Shown one piece after another: positions 9,725-28,784 of a DNA stretch of 64,000 nt. Position 1 is the first letter of the stretch, and each line of letters opens with the position of its first letter. Below the pieces are notes generated by a model. It saw only the letters and a program-made list of their open reading frames with translations, searched no databases and was not told the origin of the DNA. Source of the stretch: Agaricus subrufescens (Eukaryota; Basidiomycota; Agaricomycetes; Agaricales; Agaricaceae); assembly GCA_029945375.1 (NCBI GenBank), contig CM057061.1, positions 2,170,001-2,234,000 on the forward strand. The letters are read 5' to 3'. The translations under genes were made by a program, and so were the position numbers.

Positions 9725-12700
9725 TTAGACCACCAATAGTGCATTTTCCTCTTTCAATGATCTATCTACATTACATGCGACCACTACGACCGGGATTGTC
9801 AAATCACCAGCAGCATCTCTTACCGCATCTATTGTACGTTGAGCGCCAACTGCATCACTCACATGAATGAATACTATCCCCCTTTTGATATCACTACCAC
9901 CACCAACTTTGCAAGCCATCAACAACGCCTCTAATGAATGCATCCGTCTTCCCTTCGGCATAGTTTTCTTCCACCACAGGCAATCACCACACCCCTGATG
10001 ATCGCTGCGAGAATTCATAAAACATGAAACGGAAGCGTCAATCACCCCATTAGGTGAAACTTCTTCATCTGTACGATCTTCATGACAAACACATTTAGAT
10101 ACTTGCGGCCGCTCATCCATAATCCCGAGGATCACCCCCCTGCCACGTTTCTCTTTACCACTCATTAACGACTCATTCCTCTCCAATCGATCATGACTCA
10201 ACCTCCTACGTTTCAGATCCACTTCACGCCTTAGTCCCCTCCGCAACTCTCCCTGTTCTTCCCCCACCATCAAAGAACCCTCAACATCCACGAGCTTTCC
10301 CAAAATATCCTCAACCCTCATTTGTCGTTTCATACCTACCGTCGGCGAAGTCGGCAAACCCCACAACGATTTACACCAATCATCAACCTCCTTCTCCGAT
10401 GAATCTCTCCCAACACATTCCCTAGCTATCTTATCAAGTTCAGTCATATCCATGCACTTTGACCATGGACGTTCTCGTTTATCATGGATTTTACTTATCC
10501 TAGGGAACCTAGGTTCGTAAAACTAGGAAACATTATTTATCAGTCGCATGCTCTTCAAGAATGACACGATATACTTACTCTACATCCCTTCGATTTATCA
10601 AACCCAGCAAACAACATCTCCGCCAAAAATGGTATTCGAAGTACCATCTTTGGTTTACTTTGCAAATGCGAAGACAAAGTAAACGTGAATGGTAACCCGT
10701 CCATATCCTATAACCACCAAAAAATTGTCATGACCTCCATGTTCCTATCATTATCTTTGTTTTCACTCACCTTGGTTGACGGCGGATACAACACGCTATC
10801 ACCATTCTTGATCCTAAAATTCAGATCCTCGAGGTCCTTCCTGCTCAAACCATAAGATACTGTAAAATACACAAGGATATGAGGTTTGACATCAGGCTAT
10901 CCAATCAAAATATCGATGTCAGTGGTATCCGTATCAATTGTGTGATGAAACAGAGAGCATATGACTTTACCTGAAGTTGACAGCTCTTAAGATTCGTTAT
11001 AACACCCACAAAAAAGGTGGTAAAAACATTAGGCGCTACTAAAATCCCCAAAGGAAAATTTTTCAGACGAACCACATGGATGACGAATACAAAGAACTCA
11101 CCACGAAGCTCCCTAGCACGATCCCGATCCCAACCAGCGCCTACAAGAACCAAATCCACACAATCCCCAAACCCCTCAATATAATCCCTCTTCAGCTTCA
11201 CCCAAGGAAGTTTACACTCATTATACCCAGATTCATCTGCTTTCAAAATCAATCCTTCCATATGATTCGCCAAATGTTCAGCGAATATTTTTTGTAGCAT
11301 CCTATGGGGATCGTTGTTGTCGCGGCTGGAAATTGACATTTGAATCGGATATCTGTCGGAGAGCATGGCTTTCGTAGGAATCACTTTGATAAGTGATTCC
11401 AATCGTTGACGACGGTTGGCGTAAGGTTCAAAAAGGAGTGGTTCGTCGTCTAAGACTAGGATGTCGAAGAAAATCAACGCTAAATGTCGAGATTGCGAGT
11501 CACTAGTAATTGTTCATGAGTGTAATATGTGGTTTGAATTGATAAGTTTTCCGTACGAGTCTTCGCCTTGAGAATCATCATGCTGACGCTTTCTCTGCAT
11601 AGTCCTACCACGAGGACCGGAAGCAGTCTGTCCGATAAGACCACGAATTCTCCAAAATTCTATCCATTGTGAGCATAACCCCTGTATAATCAGAGAGAAA
11701 AAAGACAAACCATCAACATGGTCTTTATACCACGCAACCATCTCCGCATCCAACACAATATTCTTCTTGACTCTCATCGTCGAAGAAGGAAACTCAAATA
11801 TTCCTCTTTTCTTCCCAACATGATTCAAACCAAGAGCATCCCTAACAATCCCATGAACACCTAACCTATCCCAAGTCGACTCTCTCCCACTCTTGCTCCA
11901 GATCCTGATATTCGAAGAAATCATACCATCATTGCCTTTAAGTATTTCGACATGAATTTGCGCACGTTCACCGTCATATTTCGTTTCAGCCCAAACAGTC
12001 GTTGAACTTTGAAAATATGATAGAGCGTTATGGCAATTCCTTCCCTTAACATTTTTTGGCAACTGTTAAAAATAAACGGTTACTCAACGCATATAGATAG
12101 CCATACCATATATTACTCACCTTGATCATATTCCCTAATTTTGGTTTCAAAGTCCTCCATCTCGAGTCCTCATCAACACATTCCTCAAACTCTCTCGCAA
12201 CATCATCCACCTCCCCTCTAACTCTCCACAACTTGCCCATAAAACCCGTCGAGTCCCATACACCCAGAACATCTTCGATTTTTAACATCCTCACCGACCG
12301 AGTATTGAACTCCATCAACGCCTTCGAAAAACTGCATTCGTCTTGAGAAGGATATGGATATAATATAGGTTGAAGGTCCTTTAATATTATCTGTGTCACA
12401 ATTTTACACTCAAAAGGGGATAAAGGACGATAGAGAGCTTTCAAAATGTCGAGTCTTGAACGATGATGGGGATATTTTGAGCGGATAGTAGAATGCGTAA
12501 ACCTTGATGTCGATGATAATTCATCTAATAATTCGTCTATCTGGGCAATAGTAAATGAGGAATAATCGGTTTCCTAGTAGATCAAGGTATTCACGTCAGC
12601 CAAACGAAACAACTAAACACTCGCGAATGAAGGTATACCGATTGATACTTCCCCTCCAGGATCCTCTCCACGTCCAATCCCAACCACCCGCTCCCATCTT

Positions 12701-13199
12701 CCCTACAACCACGACAACAATCACCATCGCAATCACCATCGCAACACTCATTCCCCAACCCTCCTCCTAAAACACCCTCTCCCAACCCCAAACACGTCTC
12801 CAAAATCCTCGCCAACCTCTCCTCCCTCATCTCATACTTCCTCCTCCCATCCTTCTCCGGAAACATCAACCTCAACACACTCCCAACCGTCCCTTCCGGT
12901 ACCGGCGAATACAATTCCTGTAGTTTGGCAAACCAACGTTTGAAAGTCGTTAATGCCAGGTACGATGATTCATGCTGATTTCGCGACGTAATAGTGGTGA
13001 CAGTGACATTTATTGAAACAGGTTTAATCATTGATAATTCACGAAACAAAGAACACAAACTAACCCAAAAAAAACGCCGTTAACTTTCAGTCAAAACCCG
13101 CCACAATACAACACGTAAAAACGCGATAACAAAAGACACTCACAACCCAAACGGTATGCCATCAATGCCACCACTAGCACCCACAAGTTCCGATGTCAT
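9725..13199 (-). CDS. ATP-dependent DNA ligase, ligase IV-like family
   Basis: It seals nicks in DNA through a lysyl-AMP intermediate, presumably in the nucleus. The start at 13199 (MTSELVGASGGIDGIPFG) splices in frame to FLCSLFRELS. The N-terminal DNA-binding-type domain includes WFAKLQELYSPVPEGTVGSV and LRLMFPEKDGRRKYEMRE. Nucleotidyltransferase motif I is ETKYDGERAQIH (near 11970); IVLDAEMVAWY precedes motif III in HLALIFFDILVLDDEPL (near 11475); motif IV is MEGLILKADE (near 11250); motif V is WVKLKRDYI (near 11200). The OB-fold end is RFPRISKIHDKRERPWSKCMD (near 10460-10510), as in ligase IV. All catalytic motifs are present, and the 56-nt intron near 11515-11570 keeps frame, so the gene looks functional. 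Odd points are a Cys/Asp-rich insert (CCDGDCDGDCCRGC, near 12700-12740) and a C-terminal tail in which I do not see the usual tandem BRCT domains. It may therefore be a paralogue of canonical LIG4. Confidence 0.88.
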
Positions 13200-15273
13200 T
13201 GAAATGTCCACACACCCGCCGCTCACAGCTTGAACGCGTGCAAAAACAACCAGAGACCAATTATGAGAGAGAAAAAACGCGCACTATTCAGAGCTGGATG
13301 TGAAGGTGATGGTCAGAGTCATCGAAAGGAAGCAATGCCAAAAAGGCGGCACGCATCATCTGACTTGGCGTGATTGGCTATATTTGATAATGTTGAAATC
13401 TCGATCACTCAATATTGCTCTCTGGTCAGTGGACATCCGCAAAAAAATCCTACACAGTCAAAACCCATTATCGGTTTACATAGCACAGTCACACTGCTCT
13501 CTACAGACATACATGCACACTCCGTGTGTCTACCTGAAACGCGACAACGCACGTGATCAATATGGCAAAAAACCTGGACTACGCCTATTTTCGGTTTCTG
13601 TAATGCGAAAAAAAAAAAACCTTCCGCGCTCATGCGAAAATCCTGATATTGACATTTCCCTCATCAGTATGAAAAAACCAACGAACGTTCCAGTGGGACC
13701 TGTCAAGTTTCCACAGCGATATACCAGTTGTACTCTCTCGCCGAACTTTTTTTGCATCACAATCCCTGTAGTAGCCCTTTGTAGAAGCTTGTAGGCGTGA
13801 AGTATCCCTCCTGCGCATCATGGCAAGGATAATAACACTGGGCATGGGGGTCATGTTCATGTTCACGTTCATGTTCATTTGGTAACCACCAAGACGTTGA
13901 TCACGCTCATCTTCAACTTGACGCTGTCTCCTATATCAATGAAAGGTCTAAACTTAATCGACCACGTTTGTGAATACAGTCGAGAATATCAAAAAAAAAA
14001 ACGCCATTGCTACAACGAATACATTCAAAGTTCGTGTTCGCCTTTAGTGCTTGATTTTGATCACAATCATTCCGGGGGATATCATAAGACCTCTACAAAT
14101 CTCCCATACGAGAAAAACTCATCGGCAGAAAACCAACCTAGCATCCTCCTATACAAGCTCCGTAATAATCGTAACAGCCTCACGAACACACCCACCACCC
14201 CTCCAAGCAAAACAAAGCCTCCAACAAAATATCAATTGAGCCATGTGTAGATTCCCAACCAGACCACCTGAGCCTCCCAATTTGGTCACACTAACACCAG
14301 CAGGTCCAGCACCCATGACTTCCCGCTTACACCATAACGCGACGTACAAAAACAAAACAACCATCACCGCCCCCTGAGAATTGCACTAAACCATTCGGTA
14401 CTAAACGGGCATCCCAAAGCCCACGGCAAGTGTCAAACAAAGCAACAACTATATCCAGACCAACACACAACCCACACACACACACAAATCACACAAACCA
14501 CCTGACACCAACGAACCCGAAAAAAACAAATTTCAAAAATCATATGCCTGATCCTCTCCACAGTACGGCATCCTCCAGCTTCAAATATAGCCAATTTAAA
14601 CACTAGTAGCCACCCACTTACACGCTAAATCATATCTCGATTCAAAAAACAGCTGATACTGTCAATAGAAAGTTGCGCTAATGATATGATTGTCAGATTG
14701 ATTGATGGAGAAGAGTCGTCAGAAGGTAAATTAACTGTCACTTGACTCGAAAAAAAAAAAAAAAAACTCCTTGACACCTCCCATTTTTTTTCTTTTTATT
14801 CAAAATTTGTCTTTGTACCTATACATAGCCCATACCATCAAGTTGGGACCAGAGGAGGAAGCGAGGCGAGAAAAAAACAACACAAAGCATTAATGGTAAT
14901 AAGCTAACTAGTATTTATAACGAAAGGAAGGAAAAAACGAGAACGAACGGCTGAACTCAGTGGGGACGCAGTAGGACCGAGAAGGATATGTAAAAGCGAA
15001 ACAACAATGGAGGTGAGAATTCCGGCATAGCATAAACAAGTGCCAGGTCAGTTCAACGATTGAGATACAAAAGGTATATCGGATAGTAGGTTGAGGTATC
15101 AATTATGCTGCCGAAGAACCGCAGAATGTGATGGAAAGTCGAGAAAAGAAAGAGAAAAAAAAACATGCCAGCTCGTTCCCGATCGTGTTCGTGAATGACA
15201 TTCATAGACATAAAACCTGAATAACGCTCGTACATTAATCGGTCGAGACTAACAGAAAATGCTCACCAATTGG
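13200..15273. other. Intergenic region, no gene recognised
   Basis: The interval between the ligase start and the 3' end of the STK32-type kinase contains A-runs (13610-13619, 14750-14766), CA-repeats (about 14460-14500) and short frames without family motifs. On the minus strand around 14150-14480 there are disconnected coding-like pieces (for example GAGPAGVSVTKLGG and ALLAWRGGGCVREAVTIITE) that may be remnants of a decayed gene; I could not name it. The right end probably holds the 3' untranslated region of the kinase. Confidence 0.35.
13850..13880. repeat. Hexamer microsatellite (TTCATG/TTCACG)n
   Basis: Five consecutive, slightly imperfect copies of the hexamer TTCATG occur here; on the minus strand they would read alternating Met-Asn. 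No gene is supported around it, so it is annotated only as a simple repeat. Confidence 0.75.
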
Positions 15274-17019
<1,746 letters not shown>

Positions 17020-17092
17020 GGAGGGAGTGGGGGACGGAGAGAAGGGCGGTTATGTAAGCCAGCCCCCTCCCCTCACCCGTCCCTCTCCCGCC
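17020..17092. promoter_or_regulatory. Ultra-short divergent promoter between the kinase and guanylate kinase
   Basis: Only 73 bp separate the two divergent start codons. The interval is purine-rich on its left and C-rich on its right (CCCCTCCCCTCACCCGTCCCTCTCCCGCC directly before the guanylate kinase ATG, cited in parts: CCCCTCCCC, CCCGTCCC). No TATA box is visible. Core promoter elements must overlap one or both transcripts, so coordinated expression is likely; that is inference. Confidence 0.6.
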
Positions 17093-17821
17093 ATGGCCCC
17101 CCGCCTCGCCGTCGACTTCGCCCGCCCCCTCGTCATCTCCGGCCCCTCCGGCGTCGGCAAGAGCACCCTCCTCACCCGCCTCTTCGCCGCCTACCCCGAC
17201 CTCTTTGGCTTCAGCGTCTCCCGTCCGCACCCCCCTCCTCGCCCGCTGCCGTGCCTGATCTCTCCCTTTTACAGACACCACCCGCCCTCCCCGCCCCGGC
17301 GAGGTCGATGGCAAACACTACCACTTTGTCTCCAGGGCCTCCTTCCAGGAGCTCATTGCCCGCGGTGCATTTATAGAGCACGCAGAGTTCTCCGGCAACT
17401 TTTACGGCACCAGCTTCGAAACCGTGCTCCAGATCCAGAGCCAAGGTAAACGCTGCATCCTCGATATCGAAGCGCAGGTAACAGCCCCCTCTCTTTCTCT
17501 GCCAAACGCCTTCTCTCACACGCCATCCAAAAGGGTGTCAGGCAGATAAAGCAAACCAAGCTCGATCCCGTCTACTTGTTTATATCCCCTCCCGATCTAA
17601 CTTCTCTCCGTGCCCGCCTACGTGCTCGTGGCACAGAAACAGAAGCTTCCGTAGAGAAGCGACTGGCGACAGCGCTTAAAGAGATCGCTCTTGCCAAGGA
17701 ACCTCATGTGCATGACGTCGTCATTGTCAATGATGATTTAGATAGAGCTTATGATTTGCTAGAGCGCGTCGCTCGCGGGGAACAGATCGCGGGCGACGCT
17801 ATTCCCCCATTAGATGACTAG
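17093..17821 (+). CDS. GUK1: Guanylate kinase
   Basis: Phosphorylates GMP (and dGMP) to the diphosphate with ATP, in the cytosol. The first ATG giving the family's N-terminus is at 17093. The P-loop is ISGPSGVGKSTLLTRLF. The guanylate-binding region follows: FSVS-HTTRPPRPGEVDG across an intron (17223-17274, donor GTCCGC), YHFVSRASFQELIARGAFIE, then EFSGNFYGTSFETV. A second intron at about 17479-17534 joins CILDIEAQ to GVRQIKQTKLDPVYLFI. The lid and C-terminus (RLRARGTETEASVEKRLATA, HDVVIVNDDLDRAYDLLE) are intact; the stop ends at 17821. Total length is about 205 residues, normal for the family. Third codon positions are strongly G/C at the 5' end. Confidence 0.95.
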
Positions 17822-19723
17822 ATGCCTAGATTATGGAGTCCCATTGCACTATCAGCGATCCTTTTAGTCTCAAGGAACGATATATATATGTACATGAAAT
17901 CAAGATTCGCGGAGCTTAATCGCCTCCTGTCCCCACTACCTGCTAGTGGACTGGCAGACACCCCTCAACGAACAAGGTGCATGGTCCCACATTTCTATTG
18001 AAATACAACATCTGTACCCCAATACTATAAGCTATAGTATGAAATAAAGCTTCGCCACCACTCTTTTCCATGGAAGCCTTCTAAGCTACCACGGGGCAAG
18101 TAAACCGCCAACTCCTAAAACCACACCAAGTATAATACCCTCACGCCCTTCTGTGCCTTCAAAGTTTGCCTTTTGAGTTACTAGGGGCTTCCTCCCCCGA
18201 TCACGAGTCTCTGTAGCAACCAATTCACCACCAGTATCAGAAAGGCTATCACATCGAAATCCAATTGTAACCTGTCTCCTCTCTTCCCCAAGTCCCAGAT
18301 TGATCAAATTAACTGTCAAGTAAAAATTAAAAAAATCACACCCGAGTTTCCAAAATGAATCAAAACGCGAATCCAATAATTAAACTTCCACATGGCTCAG
18401 GTTTCTCAACAATTCGTGGAGTGATATCTACCAGTACTTGTAATAATATCCTTGGAGATATCCAGGGACTTCAGGGTTTATTTTTTCGTGATCCGTGAAC
18501 GATGAAACAATTAATTGAATAACTGACAGAATTCTTAGGTATCAATTATGCAAGTGCATACACTACACTAATCACACTCAATAGTGAAAAGGATAATAAT
18601 AATGCAAGAAGTAACACGTTTTGATGGTCCCATTGATTTTCACAAAGTGGCTAAATTTACTTACTACCAATCATAATCACAAATACTTTTCTCAGTTGTG
18701 CATTTATCTCGGCTACGAAAGAAAAAGGGGCCCTTAGAACAATCACCAATAGGGTCACAAGGCCAACCTGCTGGGAAGGTTTATCAAGATAAATGCTCCA
18801 CTCGTCTGATCAGTTTTCTACAGGGCCGTCGCGCTGATTTTAAAATAAGTCTTATCACAGTGATGGCTTGATGATGATTGGTTGCTGACGCGTTGAGATG
18901 CACAACCCGTGTCTTTTTTTATTATCTGACTTCTTGAGGAAACTTATTTCATTTTTCAAAGTAAGATTGACGATGTCCATATGAACTACCGGGGTGACCG
19001 CGAGTCAGAGCCTATTCTACCCCACAATGCAGTACATGGAGCTGTCCACTTTATTGCCACAGGCCTTGGAACGCAAAGGATCATTGGCTATTCCCCCAAG
19101 TTCTAAATTCCCATCTCGCATCATATCCAGCCACCCACGGTCTATCAATAACCACTTTCTATTTTCTATTCTACATATACACCCTCCCTAAGTCCCAAGT
19201 TCGGAGCCTAGGGCACTTCGCCACTTCTCGGTCGCCGACGAAATCCTCCATCGCCAAGCACAGTCACAGATTAAGCTAGTGTCCTACCCTTACATCACAA
19301 AGGAGCGGAACTTTCCCGCCACCACAAGCTGTCCCAACAACAGAGAAAGACCCGCTGACAAAGTCAAATAACTCAGAACTACTTCCCCACCTCAAAAAAC
19401 GGTTATTCCCCTTCCACATCTGCATCACCTACATCATGATCCGGTGTCCCCGTCCAGCGCTCTCAAACCTTGCCACACCCTCAATGAAAGCTTGAGTTCC
19501 GTATTTTGACTGGTACCACCAGGAAGAACCGAGTCAGCTGTCGATGGGTCTTAATCGATAGAAACTAGAACGTGGATCAATTGATCGATGATATCTTTGA
19601 CTCCAAAAATGTAAAGTATTTATAAATTTGCGACCGACCCGATCGCCTCTTTTCCTTACAACTTTCTCCCCCCCCTCCCTCCTCATCCTTCAACCTCAAC
19701 AATCTTTCGTTCGAAGAAAAAAA
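17822..19723. other. Intergenic region upstream of argininosuccinate synthase
   Basis: No gene could be supported. A 96-codon minus-strand frame at 18086-18376 (starts MDSRFDSFWKLG, ends GVVLGVGGLLAPW) has a hydrophobic end but no family signature and no convincing partner exons. The segment nearest 19724 carries AC-rich and CT-rich stretches (for example 19650-19680) typical of fungal promoters and leaders. Confidence 0.4.
19617..19626 (+). promoter_or_regulatory. TATA-like element of the argininosuccinate synthase promoter
   Basis: The sequence TATTTATAAA lies 98-107 bases before the ATG at 19724 and is followed by a CT-rich stretch and an A-run directly upstream of the start. Position and composition fit a TATA box; no experimental support. 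Confidence 0.5.
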
Positions 19724-21518
19724 ATGCCTGAAAATCGTGGACGTGTTCTTCTAGCTTACTCTGGTGGTCTAGGTAATGCACAATCTCTCCACAAAAAAAT
19801 CTCTTTGTACTATCAAACAGTATAACTTCCGACGCACTAAAACCGTAATCTCTCAACCATAGACACCTCTTGTATCCTTGCATGGCTGATCGAAGAAGGA
19901 TACGAGGTCTACGCATTCATGGCTGATGTAGGCCAAGAAGAAGTGAGTCCAACAACCCACATATTATCCAAACGATAACACAACCCTGATGTGATTAGGA
20001 CTTTGTCGCCGCAGAGGCCAAGGCTTTGAAAGTTGGAGCAAAGAAATTCTTCCTTGCCGTGAGTAGACACATTCATACCCATCTATCAAGCCTATATCAA
20101 ACCTATCGTACAGGATCTCAAGCGAGAATTCGTCACCGAACTCATCTATCCAGCAGTTCAAGCCAACTGCATCTACGAAGTACGTTATCTCAACAAAAAA
20201 ACCCATCTCATCTCTAACATATTCTTCTTCCAAGAACGTATACCTCCTCGGCACATCCCTCGCTCGTCCCGTCATTGCTCGTGGAATGATTGAAATTGCA
20301 GATAAGGAAGGTTGCGAGTACGTAACCCTTTTTCTTATCTAGCCCCGCATACACCAAACCTCTTACACTCAAACTCTCTACCAGCTTTGTCTCTCACGGT
20401 TGCACAGGAAAAGGGAACGACCAAGTCCGATTCGAACTAGCCTTCTACGGCCTCAAACCCGACATCAAAGTCATCGCTCCATGGCGAATTCCCGGTAAGC
20501 CCCCATTCCACTCATCAAAAACCAAACCACCTCGCTCATACAAAAAACCCACCTATCTTTCTTTTCCAAAAGAGTTCTACAACCGCTTCGCCGGACGCCA
20601 AGCTCTTCTCCAATTCGCCGCAGAAAAGAACATCCCCGTCCAACAAACCGTCGCCAAACCATGGTCCACAGACGAAAACCTCTTCCACATCTCCTACGAA
20701 GCCGGCATCCTCGAAGATCCCAACGTCACTCCCCCAGACGACATGTGGAAACTAACTTCCTCCCCCGAAGACGCCCCAACCACTCCCGAGCGCATCATCC
20801 TCGAATTCCAAAACGGTCTCCCCACCAAAGTCACCGTCCCTCAACAAAACAACAAAGAATACACCGACGCAGTAGACATCTTCCTCGCCCTAAACTCCCT
20901 TGCTAGGAAACACGGTATCGGCCGCATCGACATCGTCGAAAACAGGTTCATCGGTGTCAAATCCCGCGGTTGTTACGAATCTCCAGGCGCCACCATCCTC
21001 CGCGTCGCTCACATGGATCTCGAAGGCCTCACCCTCGATCGTAACGTTCGAGCTCTCCGAGATCAATTCACCACCATCGCTCTAAGTCGAATTTTATACA
21101 ACGGCCATTACTTTTCTCCTGAACGTGAATTCGTCACTAGCTCGATTCCTTCGAGTCAACGAACAGTGAATGGTATTGTGAGATTGAAACTTTACAAGGG
21201 TAACACTATCGTTGAAGGCCGTGAATCCAGCGAGGTAAGTGTCATTACTCGTTATTTCTTAGTGTCTTAAGCATTAAAAATAAAAATCAACTAGGGTCTT
21301 TATGATGCTGCTCAATCCTCCATGGATGAACTTGGCGGTTTCGAACCTACGGATACAACCGGATTCATCTCTATCGAGTCTATCAGAATCAAAAAGTAAA
21401 CATTCGTTTCTTCCCTCCTTCCTTTTGGATGACTCATCTCTTTTCCAGATGGGCTCAATCAAAGGCAGCTAAAGGTCAAGCCGGCGTCACCGCCAAAGAT
21501 GTCTACGGTACCTCTTAG
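19724..21518 (+). CDS. ARG1: Argininosuccinate synthase
   Basis: Condenses citrulline and aspartate with ATP to argininosuccinate, the seventh step of arginine synthesis, in the cytosol. The first exon reads [16 protein letters not shown] with the PP-loop completed over an intron as [19 protein letters not shown]. Short exons follow: [65 protein letters not shown], and [20 protein letters not shown] (the conserved [13 protein letters not shown]). The long exon carries [28 protein letters not shown] and [10 protein letters not shown]. The last exons are [20 protein letters not shown] and a short WAQSKAAKG tail, stop at 21518. Eight to nine introns, all short. No frame break seen. A convergent ABC transporter ends 294 bp downstream. 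Confidence 0.97.
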
Positions 21519-21812
21519 TTCAATAGAAGTTTGAAGCAAAGGTTCGCGGGTATATTAATGTAGTAGGATTTGTCTGTAGTGGTACTTGTGTTTCTTGGCT
21601 TGTTTTGGAAAAAGAAGAAAAAACAATCAATTTTCTTGGTGCTATCACTCAGCTTCCGTTTGAGTAAAGCTTTGGGTCATATAATGGCGAGATGCGTGGA
21701 TATTGTCCACAGGTTTCATTCCCGCAGTATTCAATTCAAAGTCATGGATAAGGCTTTTGTCATAAGGTTAATGGCTACATGACCCAATCTTGTTATCTAA
21801 TTTTATATGCAG

Positions 21813-28039
<6,227 letters not shown>

Positions 28040-28784
28040 TTTGGTAAGAACGAAAAAGAGAACCAAAGTACTTATTGATATATAAATATTACGAAATTCT
28101 TGCCGGACGCCTCGGGCCGCTGATCGGAAATAGGTACCCTTAGTACGTTTATGGCTTCCAGCGCCGGACTGGGGGCTGATGCTGAGCAATGTTTCCGTTT
28201 ATCAGGGGGCTGGCAACCAAAGCCGCAAAATCAACCCCTACGTCTGCCCCCCTAAAAGATTGCTGATACGGAATTCTCGGCGGGCCCTTGTCACACAGGG
28301 CCGCTAATTAAAATTGAGGTGCATCATTCACCGCGCCCCCAATGACTCGAGTCGCGCCTGTGCCAATAAAGAGTTGGCTAGTACAGAATATTCGCGATGA
28401 ATCGCTGATAATTTCGTGACGCAGGTGACTAATTCCACTTGGCACTCGGGGATGCCGATCTCTTTATTCATCTTCCGACGAGTGCTGAACTGCCAGAAAC
28501 GAGTCATTCATCGGGAGTAGGGCGAAGCCGTGCGTACTTCTCCTGCGATTAGTAAGATTCTTGTGCTGACAGCCTGAGACGTCTGTTCATACCGGTACTC
28601 ATCGACGCCACATCGTCCAAGGTACCGCCTAATAGTCAAGATACTGACTCAGCTTTAGACGTTGAAGCGGAAGTGCTAATTTAAGTGTTTTCCCATCGTC
28701 CCAAACATTTATAGGATACAGCACGTGACACTCAACCATCGCGAGTCGCCACAGGCAGATTCACAGAAAAGTAAAACAGACTCA
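28040..28784. promoter_or_regulatory. Divergent promoter region, ABCC transporter and NUP85
   Basis: The 745 bp between the two divergent start codons contains no supported gene. A minus-strand frame that extends upstream of 28039 (to 28189) is not needed for the transporter. On the NUP85 side a CATTTATAGGATA segment (28706-28718) lies about 70 bases before the ATG. Confidence 0.5.

Noticed and set aside
18086..18376. 96-codon minus-strand frame with hydrophobic C-terminus GVVLGVGGLLAPW
   Set aside because: No recognised family, no upstream exon and no promoter context; kept only as a note under the intergenic entry.
28725..28784. In-frame GTG extension upstream of NUP85
   Set aside because: A non-ATG start is not needed; the ATG at 28785 gives a sensible N-terminus.
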